Shown here: piece after piece, positions 37,179 through 49,000 of the stretch | How the letters are laid out: each line of letters opens with the position of its first letter | How positions within the stretch are numbered: the first letter of the stretch is position 1 | Source: Sinotaia quadrata | Taxonomy: Eukaryota; Mollusca; Gastropoda; Architaenioglossa; Viviparidae | Reading direction: 5' to 3' | DNA length: 64,000 nucleotides | NCBI GenBank assembly: GCA_028829895.1 | Contig: CM054180.1 | Location: 117,977,973 to 118,041,972, forward strand | Notes under the pieces: generated by a model | The model's database searches: none | Seen by the model: the letters and a program-made list of their open reading frames with translations, nothing else | What the model was told of the DNA's origin: nothing | Position numbers and translations under genes: made by a program

Positions 37179-37976
37179 TAAAGGCATGCAGTATATTTGT
37201 AACAGACGGACGATCTAATAACTATAGCTCCGCATCATTCTGACAACGAATAAAGATCCCGGCCATTTGCAGCAAATGGCGACCTTAACGGGAAATACAC
37301 TCTCTAGGGCTGATTTGTTTGAATAGCAGATGCTCGGTCGAGACTGACAAAGGCAAGCAGTTCGCATGGGGCAATCGCCGGGATCATTTCCTCACCATCT
37401 CCTCTCACCACCACCACCCTCACCACCTCAGAACCGCCATTCACACGCTACATAATGAATCCAATAGGAATGCAGGACTTGAGTGCATAAAACATTGTCG
37501 TAAATGCTGTCAAACGTCGGAGTGCTGTGTGTGCAGAAAAATTATGTTGGGTATAATTATAGCAACCCCGCACATGCATGTACAATGAATGTCACGGACA
37601 GGGGTTACAGTCTTTTGACTTTCTATTTATCTTTTTAGACAGTCTGTTTGTCCGTCCGTCCATCCATTTAGTCATCCATCGGCTTATAACTCCGGTCCTT
37701 TTTCAGATTAAAAGGATATAGTTGTGTATAATCTACATGGACTTTTCTTTTCGCCTCTCGATGTCTTTATGTCTATTTATTTAACGTTTGTCAATCTGTC
37801 TCTCTGCCTTCCCTCAGTCCATCTACGTCTTTTTGTCGTCCCAGATTTATTTATCTATTTACTGTCTACATGTCTATCTATGATTGTTTATTTCGTTATC
37901 GGTCGGTCAACCTGACAATCCCTGTCCTTGAACTCTAGGGCCTATCTATATATCTATCTATCTATCTATCTATCTA

Positions 37977-38007
<31 letters not shown>

Positions 38008-39404
38008 TTCTCAATTTCTCTTGTAATGTGAATAAGTCCGTAACACAAATTCATTAAACAGATCTGATAATCAACAGTGTGATAAGTTATATATAACATA
38101 TCATGACAAGGAAAATGATACTCTGATTTTTCATACAAAAAGCAGAACATAATTCAAACGCCTTACCTGAAAACAAAATTGAATACAACTCTTCCACCAG
38201 CATTCCAAGTTTGCGAATTGTCTAACAACACGTTGCAATTGTTTAACCTACACCAGCGACCACTTTGTTGAATGTGCTCTGAAGCAGTGTTCTCGTAAAT
38301 AGATTTTAGATGTTGAAGTAACGTACTTCCATGAATACTGTCACTTGTGTTACTGTCACGAAACCCTTCTCTCTAGACCTAGGCAGTGGACCCTCTCGAA
38401 CTAAAACAGCCAACGCTAGTTCAACAGAAACATGTTGGGGCGTATTACGTTAGGCTTTCACTACACAGAAGGTGTTCCGCTAGGCTGATTAAAACTTTTC
38501 TCTCTTAATTAGTATCTCTGGGCCATTTGCAATTCATTTTTACCGTTATTCGTTGCTACTCTGGTACAAATCCGTGCGGGTAGCAGGGGATCACCATTCT
38601 ATACTGAACGTTTTGATTTTGAACGTTTTGTTTTTGAACGTTTTGTTAATAATATCATTAAGTTGCCCAGTCAAATTGTGAAGTTCCCACACAAGAGCTA
38701 AAGTCAGTTGGTGCGCCGTGTGCTAGGTGGCACTGGAAGCTCTGAACGCCTACGTAATGTGCGCTGAAGGTGACTGACAATCTGTGTAGTGTACAACATG
38801 TGATGGCTGGCTGGCTGATGGACTGGTGACCTTTATATACCTACCAAATCATCTGAAATTGGTGGATGATAATCTTTTCATCCTTATATATATGTACAGG
38901 TGACTAATATGTTTGTGTCTCGTAATCGGTTTTGGGTAGCTGGTAGTCTTTTGACCTATAATCTGAGTTGGGTGACTAATAATCCTTTTATAGCCGATAG
39001 CCCAAAGTCAGCAGCAGTCCCCAGATGTCGCGAGCGTGGGACTATTAAAATAGCACGTGGCCATTTTATAGCGTAACAGACCACCCTTCGATTGACACAT
39101 GCACCCAGTTTGATAGGTCAGGCAAATAAGACCTACCCACAGCAAGTAACCTCCCTGTGCAGAAAGAGCAAAACTAAGAGAAAGACGAATAAAACGAAAG
39201 AAACATAAGAACCAGAACAGCACAAAGTTTACTATCAGGTCGCGAGGCTTGACTGGCCTCGATCAAGATAAATTACACTATCAGGAAGTTTTGAGTAGAA
39301 GGATTCACTGCGTACAGGCCAGCGAAGTCATTCTCACATCCCTGTATCAAGACAGAATTCTTGCATTTTACTTTTTCCATTTATCTTCTTCCTTTTTGGA
39401 AAAG
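37179..39404. other. 2.2 kb without a recognised gene
   Basis: Contains a (TCTA)n/(TCTG)n tetranucleotide microsatellite at about 37945-38010 and three GAACGTTTTG words at 38605-38645. Short ORFs show no motif. Confidence 0.45.
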
Positions 39405-39475
39405 TAAATCAAAGGTACACCCAGGACCACATTTGTCAGGCAGTTTTGCAGCTTAACCACTAGAGCCGCCGTTAA
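39405..39475 (-). repeat. tRNA-derived SINE fragment
   Basis: On the minus strand, an A-box-like CTCTAGTGGTTAAG (39452-39465) is followed about 25 bp later by GGTCCTGGGTGTACC (39414-39428), matching a B-box region in position though not at all consensus bases. Typical of a decayed tRNA-derived SINE head. Confidence 0.5.
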
Positions 39476-41159
39476 AATATTTTATTTTCAAGTCAGCGGC
39501 ATCGGTTAGGGAAACTTGTTGTCGTGTGATCTACACCTTTGTGTTGGGTTCGTGGTGCGCTAAGTTCTTCTGGCTACAAGATGATGTGACAGTCAGTGTG
39601 TGGATCAGTGTGTCAGTGTGGCGTGAGAGAGGAGTTGGGTGAGTAGGGGGGATGGGGTGCGAAGACGTATGAGTATGAGTTGAATGTGTTTGTAGTGTGT
39701 GCTTACGCTCGCGGACCGTGTGCATGTACATGTGTGTATGTGTGTAGGAAGAATTATTGGGGGTTGTCTGTGTGTGGTGAAAAGATTTTCGTAAGTGATT
39801 CTGTGTTTTCAATGTCAGTGTGTAGGAGAGAGAGGAATACATGGATGCGTGTGCCTGTATTACAATTACTGTGTTGATTTTGTTACGTGCTTGCGTGCGT
39901 GTGTGTAAAGAGATGGAGAGGTACCTAGAATGTTTGGGAGATCCTAATTTTATTGTGCATGTTTTTCTTTATAAACATTGAAACAGTAGGCCTATTACCA
40001 TATCTAGCAAGAATTTTTCTTTCAAAAACAGACAGCAGACGATTGCAGTTTGCACAATTTTGTCTTTGTGTGCGTCTCTTTCAGACCGCGCTATAATGTA
40101 ATAAATTTAAAACCGGAATTTTAAAAAAAATCGAACCGTCAAATTTAAAATACTAGTTTCAAACTTAGAAACCAGCCCTCTTGCCACTTGTACTAGAGAA
40201 CTATTCAAATATCGTCACAAGAAATAAATGCACCAGATAATGGGAACTGTGAAGATGTGCGTGGTTGGGGGAGGGGAGAAGGGGAAGGTGGGGTACCTTA
40301 ACGGTTTTAACTGGAACTGACGTGACTCTTGCTAGGATGTGAGCGCTCAGTCGAGAAGAGACCAGCCAATCAAAATGGTACCAGAAGTGCGATCACCTGC
40401 GCGCTGATTTTCCAGGTAAAGAAATTATATCAGTAGGTGAGTGGGGACAGCAGAAGTGAGATGTCTAAAAACCGGGTACTTGTGCACACAGCGACCATAT
40501 ACTGTACATTGACATCCGAGGCTTAGCGATGGCAGTGCGCTTTGTGACAGTAACTGTGTGCGATGATGTTACATAGAACACATACATGCGCACCAATACA
40601 CATACAACACTCAACCATAAACAGCATGTATAGCATATGCACATAATAACAACACACAACAATGCACACACACTACACACTCACAATACACGCACACCAC
40701 AAACAGAACCACACACACACACACACACACAACACATGAACACACACACAAACGAACGACACGTGCATATACACTCCAACACACACACACACACAGCACG
40801 TAAACTTGCCAACACACCATCCTCACACAAAGCATTGCACACAACACTGTGCACATATGTACTACATATCGTAATATTATGTGGGCCGGGGGGGGGGGGG
40901 AGGTATAGTTTCCTGTGGCTTCTTTTCGATTGTAGGGAGAAAGTCACAAGTCACACGTCTTTCTGGACCAGCAGGATGGCTTGGGCCTGGGGAGGAGCCC
41001 CATTAATATTGTTTCCTTGGGCTGACTGCTTTGATGCTGTGAGTTATAAACATATGAAAATACTATTAGAATTAAACACTGCGACCAGAGATTTAATACA
41101 GCAATGAAGGGTAGAAGCTTAACAGCAGCAAACCCCATTGTTCATGCATTTGCGTCAAG
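39476..41159. other. unassigned DNA with TG- and CA-rich tracts
   Basis: TG-rich sequence at 39590-39905 and CA-rich sequence at about 40630-40850, both giving low-complexity ORFs. A G-run at 40888-40901. No gene recognised. Confidence 0.5.
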
Positions 41160-41440
41160 CCGCCCTGGATTAGCAAGTATGACCGCCCGGGATTAGCAAG
41201 TATGACCGCCCTGGATTAGCAAGTATGACCGCCCTGGATTAGCAAGTATGGCCGCCCTGGATTAGCAAGTATGACAGCCCTGGATTAGTATGTATGGCCG
41301 CCCTGGATTAGCAAGTATGGCCGCCCTGGATTAGCAAGTATGGCAGCCCTGGAATAGTAAGTATGGCCGCCCTGGAATAGCAAGTATGACAGCCCTGGAT
41401 TAGCAAGTATGGCCATCCTGGATTAGCAAGTATGACAGGG
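41160..41440. repeat. 23-bp minisatellite, 12 copies, with GGATTAG core
   Basis: The unit CCGCCCTGGATTAGCAAGTA plus TGA. Ten of twelve copies keep GGATTAG; two read GGAATAG. Confidence 0.97.
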
Positions 41441-42540
41441 TTAGGGCTAGTTCACGATAGCGCGGATGTCCGTCAGTTCTTTGATCTTAACGTTATGATT
41501 AAACTGGAAAGAATTCCCACAAAGAAATATTGCGAGACACAAATATAAGTTCCGATTAAAGAATTACGCATTTGTTTTCTATAATTGGCCATACTAATAT
41601 TTCGATCTGTTTCTGTTTGTGGAGCAAAGTATGATATATCTGACATTCCAGGCTCCAGCCGCTGTTAAGTCCAATAGAAATGTTCTGTGAAGGGATAAAG
41701 GGGTTCTGAAGTGCAATGCAAACAATCAGGGGGTGGGGGGAAAGAACTGCGGTTTCATAGCATGTACTTTTTATTTTCTTCTGTAATTCGTGAGAAGCTC
41801 GAAATATAATGGAGGTAGGTGGGGGGGAAGGGAAATCTGTTGGCCGGTTTAAAATGTCAGTATGGTGGTATTCATATTATACAGGATTGCAGTCGATCAA
41901 CTATTAAGCAATTTACCGGGTCGGTTTGTGGGGAGGCTTAAATTAGTATTGGATGGAAATCCCAAAGTATTACTTTAAATCGCGTGGCGAAAATACGTTT
42001 TTCCGAGCTTCATCGAGTTAACAATTTTAATGCAACCAGTTGTCTGTAGAGTAGGATTACTCTCTCGTTTGAATATGCTTGAGTCGTAAGCAACAGCACA
42101 TATTTTAGCCATAGAATTGGAATTAAGACGTACCTTTTGGAATCAAGGGCTTGACGGAAAGCGGAATGTCAGTGGGTGGCGGGCAGTGAACTGTTATTGA
42201 CTCTCTGGGTGCCAGGTTTAGACAGATTCGAACAATAACTGACTGGTACACATTACTGTCCTACGCAGTTCAATTTCACCACCACCCCATTCCCGTCTCA
42301 TTAACTTCCAACCCACCCACCCGGTGTTTTTTTTTCTCTCTCTCTCTCTCTGCTCACATTTATTTTAGTTGCTATTTGATTTGACAGTCGTGTTTTGCAA
42401 GTCACTAATGTTAATATTAATCTTTATTAGCGGTTGTTGTGTATCACCACATTTATTAACGATCAGAACCTAACACAGTAACATATTAAATTCTTCCCTT
42501 TGTTTCGTCTCTCTCCCCTCCTTTCCCTCCCCCTTCCTCT
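41441..42540. other. unassigned DNA
   Basis: Several G-runs (41731, 41820) and a (TC)n near 42335-42351. No exon recognised. Confidence 0.45.
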
Positions 42541-42541
42541 C

Positions 42542-42598
<57 letters not shown>

Positions 42599-43570
42599 TT
42601 TCTATGTCCCTATCTCTTAATTTCTATGTCCCTATCTCTTAATTTCTTTGTCCCTATCTCTTAATTTCTTTGTCCCTATCTCTTAATTTCTTTGTCCCTA
42701 TCTCTTAATTTCTTTGTCCCTATCTCTTAATTTCTTTGTCCCTATCTCTTAATTTCTTTGTCCCTATCTCTTAATTTCTTTGTCCCTATCTCTTAATTTC
42801 TATGTCCCTATCTCTTAATTTCTTTGTCCCTATCTCTTAATTTCTATGTCCCTATCTCTTAATTTCTTTGTCCCTATCTCTTAATTTCTATGTCCCTATC
42901 TCTTAATTTCTTTGTCCCTATCTCTTAATTTCTATGTCCCTTTTCTCTTAATTTCTTTGTCCCTATCTCATAATTTCTGTCCCTATCTCCATCTTGAGCT
43001 TTTCCCTCTTTTTTTCCCCTCCTTGTTTCTTTTTCTACCTCCATCTCCCCCCTCTCTCTCTCCATCTCTTCTTCTCTCCCTCTCTCTCTCTCCCTCTCTC
43101 CCTCTCTTCCTCTCCTCCTCTCCATCTCTCCTTCTCTCCCTCTCTCCTTCTCCCTCTCCTTCTCTCCATCTCTCTATCTCTCCTTCTCTCCCTCTCTTCC
43201 TCTCCTTCATCTCTCCTTCTCTCCCCCTCTCCTTCTCTCCCCCTCACTCTCTCCATCTCTTCTTCTCTCCCTCTCTCTCTCTCTTTCCATCTCTCCTTCT
43301 CTCCCTCTCTCTCTCCCTCTCTTCCTCTCCTTCTCTCCATCTCTCCTTCTCTCCCTTTCCTCTCCATACCCTCCCCGACTTTCTCTCTCCCCATCTCGGT
43401 GTGACTGCTTCTATCTGCATCGTCATTTCTCTTTCTTTCTTTCTTTCTCCCAATGCCTTCTATTTCTCAGTCCCTTTATTTCCTTCTTCGTCCCTCCCAC
43501 TCTCTATCTCTCTTTCAGTTTTTTCTTTTTCTCTATCTCTTTCTCTCTCCGTTCTCTCTCTCGACCTCTC
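42541..43570. repeat. about 1 kb pyrimidine-rich block: (TC)n, 22-bp minisatellite, TCTCC-rich tract
   Basis: (TC)n at 42541-42593, then about 17 copies of a 22-bp unit TTAATTTCTTTGTCCCTATC plus TC (42597-42985), where only T/A at one site varies, then about 570 bp of CTCTCC-type pyrimidines. The strand bias keeps frames open on both strands, which explains the long Ser/Leu/Pro- or Arg/Glu-rich ORFs; none is a gene. Confidence 0.97.
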
Positions 43571-44359
43571 TCTTTACTTCTATCTCTAACTCTGTTGTTA
43601 GTCTTGGTTAATATCTTTGTCTCTCCCTTCTCTCCATTACTCTCTCATCTTTTCTAACTTCTCTCTTTCTCAATCACTCTTCCTCAGTGTTAATGACGGC
43701 CTTGACATTCAGCTCTACTATTGCTGTCCTCGCTTTGTTGCCCTCTCCATGCTTGGATCTTTGACAGAGTGGCCTGACTCCTCTAACCAGGATACGCAGT
43801 AAAATGTATGACGTCATTAATCATGACGTACAGGTCCATAGAGCAACTTATGTGCACTTCCTTGAAAACGCAGCCCCGTGGACTGGGTCCATCGTCACGA
43901 TGACCAATTTTCTTTTCAGCGTCCACACAAAGGAACTCCTTTAGGTACCATTCTCACTGGGCATAAAAATATCGCACGTTATCAAGATACCCCGGGGGGG
44001 GGGGGACAACGGCCATTGTTATTCCGTACTCCTATTGTAACAGAATATATTTTTTTTTAAGAACTGCCGCCCTTGCTGGAATTTATGCCTGTTGCTCTTG
44101 GTTTGTCGTGCAGGCACTCGGTAGACTGCTCTGTGACGCCATTCCTGTGCGATCTACGACCAACATGACTTGTGACATGTTTATTATTCAAGTACGTGAT
44201 TGTGATCTGGGCTGGGTGTCACGAAATCTATATTGCTTCGTGTCGTAGAGAGAGTTACTGACTATGAACGTCACAAAACGTTTAAGTTATGGCACCATAA
44301 ATATCAGATGTGTGCTTGAGTATGTGCTAATTAACGTAATATTTTATATATTTGATCAT

Positions 44360-44362
<3 letters not shown>
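43571..44362. other. unassigned DNA left of the retrotransposon
   Basis: A G-run at 43993-44004. A TTTTCTTTTCAG at 43908-43919 looks like a 3' splice site, but no recognisable exon follows. Confidence 0.4.

Positions 44363-44417
<55 letters not shown>
44363..44417. repeat. (TG)n microsatellite, left flank of the insertion
   Basis: A perfect TG run directly abutting the LTR. The run resumes at 52695 on the other side of the element, so the element interrupted one microsatellite. Confidence 0.95.
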
Positions 44418-44423
<6 letters not shown>

Positions 44424-45963
44424 GTTTCCAGTATTTATTTAAAGACCCTGCTTAGAATAATTAAAAGACTTTAAATATAATTAATTCTTCCTCTCATATT
44501 CTACGCAGACTGGTTGCTCAATTTATTATCTGACTAATTAAAAGTGCGTCTTGTAGTTCAGACGACAAATTTACAGACTAATAAACTGCGAACTTTTAGC
44601 TAGATTTGAAAACAGTTAAATCCCTCTAAATTAATATGCACTCGTCATCAATCTTTCTGCTCATCCGCCCCCATTCAAATCTAAGAATTAATCTAATTGG
44701 TCTATTGTGCATAGAAATCAACTACTAAGAGGTATTAACAAAGAAATAAGATTTAATAAAGTTTAACAAATTAACAATAAATCGAATGCAACGCGAATAG
44801 TCTTCACTCTGTCTTTACGCGCCTATGCCTGATTTTTGTCAATCTAAATTGCCAGAAAAGTGTTCCTTTGAGATCTGTACACTTGATTTTGCACTTAGCT
44901 CTATTCTTGTATCCTTGGTCTCAACACTCAGTCATGCTGATTCGTTCCCTCAGTCCCCCTTTAACGACACACGTGGTGCATAAGGAATGATGTCCCTTTG
45001 TTAGTGGCTAGGAACTGGAATTTTTGCAGCATGGCCCTCAGAGTGGATTTCGACACGCTTACACCAATAAGCTAATGCAGGTGAGGCATGGTGAAACATG
45101 AACCATGAGCCGACCTGTGGATGCAACGTGTTTGGATATAATTCTCAACCTAACAGGTCCTACCTAGGCATGGCTCAATTAAATGCGCTGAACAAAGAGT
45201 TTCGACTTCGCGTCGCTTACAGTTAGATTTTAGAAAAAATATAATCGTCTCACATGTGTTCCATTTAACAGTCATGACGTATGAAGCAATAAAATAGATA
45301 CAACGTTAAATTAATGTTCATACAAGGGGTAATTCAAGCCGACAGAGCGCTTCACAATTTACAATTTAAATTACACGCAATAATTGAATTACATGAAGAA
45401 TTCATATCGAGCGCAGCATTCTGGCTCTAGTGAATTAAAACAATATAAATTAAAGTACAGAAATGGAAAAATGGTTACAATAAATTTATATTCCGTAACA
45501 TATAGGTTTTCAGCTATTTCTCTGAACCATGCTCAAGTGTATATGGAAATCATATAATACATAGCACAAATACATACTTAAACAATACATAGGCAAATAC
45601 TATTAAATAAAATGATACCTTTGAGAGAAGTCGAAGGGTACCTTGATTCTCTATGGCGCCGGCTGCCTCTCACGACCCGAGTAAGCTGATGGAATTAGCT
45701 AAAATGTGCTCGAAGTGAGGGAGCGGAAGCGTGTGGGTACATATATAGAAAGGTATATTGCGTATCACGTGACTGTTCGCAAAGCATGTGGTTGGTTCGA
45801 GAACTGGACAATGGTCCTAAAGTTACATAACATCTTGACCTGTTCTAGAAGCACCTAGAAAAAGGAAGCTTTGAACAAAGGGCCAAGGGTTTCAAATATT
45901 CGAATTTGAAGTAAACAAGGCTAAGTGGGTCATCAGGTCGGCATTTTTATCAGACTTGTGACA
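44418..45963 (-). repeat. 3' LTR (1,546 bp)
   Basis: Compared by eye with 51149-52694 along its whole length at a constant offset of 6,731; I found no difference. On the element strand it starts TGTCACAAGTCTGATAAAAA and ends AAACGTAACA. A TATA-like CTATATATG lies at 45740-45748, about 215 nt from the LTR start, implying a short U3 and a long R-U5. An AATAAA lies at 44434-44439 close to the LTR end, conserved in the solo LTR. Confidence 0.96.
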
Positions 45964-45976
45964 CCCCCTTGCTTTT
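45964..45976 (-). other. polypurine tract (plus-strand primer)
   Basis: On the element strand AAAAGCAAGGGGG lies immediately before the 3' LTR. That is the position and composition of the RNase H-resistant primer for plus-strand synthesis. One C interrupts the purines. Confidence 0.8.
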
Positions 45977-46082
45977 GAGGCGTTTATCTTGCCAAAGATA
46001 AAATGCCTCCTACAAATTATGTATGATAAAATGTAGAAGTCCACAATGAAGAAAAATTTACACAAAAAAAATTTCAACATCT

Positions 46083-49000
46083 CTAGAAATAAAGTGTGCA
46101 ACTATATTTCATATTTACAGGAAGGAATCCGTAGGGTTCAGTTAATTGATTAAACAACATTCTATCAGTACCGGCACTTGATGGCATCAAGCACGACTCA
46201 TGTAATCTGCGCCAACATTTCAAAGAACCTTTGATGTAATGAATATTTGCGTCATACTGTGTCAGAAACAAAGACCAACGCATTAAACGGCTGTTCGTAA
46301 ATTGCGCCTGTCCGAGAAAGGCCAACGGCTGGTGATCGCACTCAATGACAAAGGTTTTTCCGTACAAATAGTTTTCGAACTTTTTTATGGCCCAAACTAT
46401 TGCAAGACATTCCTTTTCACTGGTGGAATATTTCTGTTCAGTGGTTGTGAGTTTACGGCTTGCATATGCAACTGGGTGTTTGGTGTCATTGTGTTCTTGT
46501 AATAACACTGCTCCTAATCCTGTGTTGCTAGCATCAGTCCTTAACAAGAATGGTTTTGTCAGATCTGGCAGTTTAACAACTAAATCTGAAGTCAGTCTAG
46601 ATTTCAGTGTGTCAAAAGCGTTTTGGCATGCATCAGTCCACACTACTTTTGTAGGCATATTCTTACGTGTCAAGTCAGTCAGAGGACATGCAATGGCACT
46701 AAAATCTGGTACGAATTTTCTGTAGTAGTTAGCAAGACCAAGAAAACTTCTAACTTGTGTTTTTGTTAGCGGTTGTGAAGTGTCCTTAAGTTGTGCTATC
46801 TTAGCTTCACTTGGCGACATAGTTCCATGACTCAACTTGTGTCCCAAGAAGTCTAAGGAGAATTGTGCTATTTCACACTTCGTAGGGCGGGCAGTGAGGT
46901 TGGCTTGTTTTAATCTGGCTAGCACATCTCGTAAGAGTGTTAAGTGCTCCTCCCATGTCTGGGTGCCTAGAATTAAATCATCCATGAAGTTCTCAACTCC
47001 ACGTCCGTACAGTGGTTCTAACAATGACCGCATCATTTTAGAAAAAATGCTTGGAGCGTTTGAAACTCCGAAAGGCATAACTTTCCATGTGTAGTTTCCT
47101 ACTGGTGTAGTGAAAGCTAGTATGTGTCGATCAGTGTCCTTGACCTTGATTTGCCAAAAACCGCGTGACAAATCTATTTTGGTATAGTAATGAGCGTTAG
47201 CTAGCTTAGTGAAGATGAGATCCGGATCAGGAAGAGGTTCGGCACAAAACTCTGTCACTTGATTGAGTTTGCGGTAGTCTACGCAAAAACGGAACGAGTT
47301 ATCACGTTTTTTAATCAACACGATGGGTGATCCGTAGGCACTGTCAGTCTTCTCTATGACCCCTAGATCTAGCATAGTCTTAATCTCACGTCTAACGTCA
47401 TCTATCTTAGCGTGTGGCAACGGATACGGCTTCAAACGTATCGGTTTGTTGTCAGTCAGCTTCAGTGAAAATTCTATTAAGTCTGTCAACCCTGGTTTGT
47501 CTGTCAGAGTAGATGAGAACTCATTAAGCAATTCATTCACTTCTTTTTTCTGTCTTTCTGTCAAGGCTTCATTTACCCTAACGTCTTTGACAGTTTCGTC
47601 CGTCTGTAGAGGACAGTTTGGTAAAGTACCAGTGACGCAATCAGTGTCCCCCTCGTCTTCTGTAACTATCGTCGCTACGACAAAATCAGCTTGAGTGGTT
47701 TGATCCTCACGGCTTATGTACTTTTTGAGTAGGTTAACATGAAAGATTTTCTCTCTCTTTCCTGTCTGCACCTTATAGTTCAGTCCCCCTAGCTTGGCGG
47801 TAACTACAAAGGGCCCCTTCCATTTCATCTGAAGTTTGTTATGTGCTTCAGGAAGCAACAGTAACACTTTGTCATTAACTTCAAATTCTCTAGGTTTGGT
47901 GTGCTTATTGTAATATTCTGCCTGTCTAGACTGAGCTATCGTCAAGTTTTCCCGTGCTATCTTGCCTATAGTTTCAAGACGGTTTCTTAAGTCAGTGACG
48001 TATGTATAAGTTGTCTTAACTTCGTCATCTGTCTTTTCATCAGTCCAAAGTGCCTTCAAAATCATCATCGGTCCGCGTACAGTACGTCCGTAAAGTAGCT
48101 CAAATGGTGAAAACCCGGTGGAAGATTGTGGCACCTCCCTATATGCAAATAGTAGGGCAGGGATGTATCTGTCCCAGTCCTTCGGTTTATCTGTGGCGAG
48201 CTTTTTAAGTGCTGTTTTTAATGTCCCATTGTATTTTTCAATCAGACCATTTGCCTGGGGGTGGTATGGTGTGCAAGTAAGATGTTTGATGGAAAGTAAA
48301 CGATTTACTTCCTTCATTACGTTGCCTATGAATTGACTCCCCTGATCTGTCAAAATTTCAGTAGGAATACCAACACGACTCCAAAGACCGAAAAGGGCTT
48401 CGGCGACAGTTTCAGTATCAATATTTTTCAATGGTACTGCGTCGGCGAATCTTGTTGCGTAATCAATAGTGGTCAGCACGTATCGATTACCTCTCGTTGA
48501 TGTGGGTATTATAGGCCCAATCAAATCCAATGCTACGCGCTTGTAGGGTTCACTGATCAGTTCAGGCTCTCCTAACGGTGCGGGTCTGATTGAATTTTTA
48601 GACTGTGTTCTCTGGCATGTGTCGCAACTTAACACGAATCTACGGATATCGGCAGTGATGTCCGGCCAATAAAACTCACTTGTAATACGACTAGTTGTTT
48701 TTTGTACACCCATGTGTGCACCAAAAAGACTCTCATGACCTAATCGTAATACGTCATTTCGTTTGGTTTGTGGAACGACTAATTGTTTCCGAAATTCGTC
48801 TCCCACTTTCGAATAGCGGTACAATAAACCCTTTTTCAGAATAATGCACGCTTTCTTATTCGAATCGTCAGTGTTGACGTCACTAACAAGTACAGCTTGT
48901 CTGCGTAACTTGTCTAGTGTTTCGTCCTCAGCTTGTAATATTTTAATCTCGCTAACTGTTGCTTTATCTACGGCTGGTGCGGCAGACATCGGTGCAGTTA

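Noticed and set aside
42912..43589. ORF of 225 codons and several Arg/Glu-rich minus ORFs
   Set aside because: Products of the pyrimidine-rich block; no non-repetitive sequence and no motif.
43908..43919. TTTTCTTTTCAG as a real splice acceptor
   Set aside because: The following sequence shows no recognisable exon or donor in a consistent frame.
44413..44417. GTGTG as a proven target-site duplication of the retrotransposon
   Set aside because: The insertion lies inside a (TG)n run, so any five bases would match; it is compatible but not evidence.
45976..46082. A possible envelope gene after pol
   Set aside because: Only about 120 bp separate the pol stop from the LTR, so there is no room for an envelope gene.
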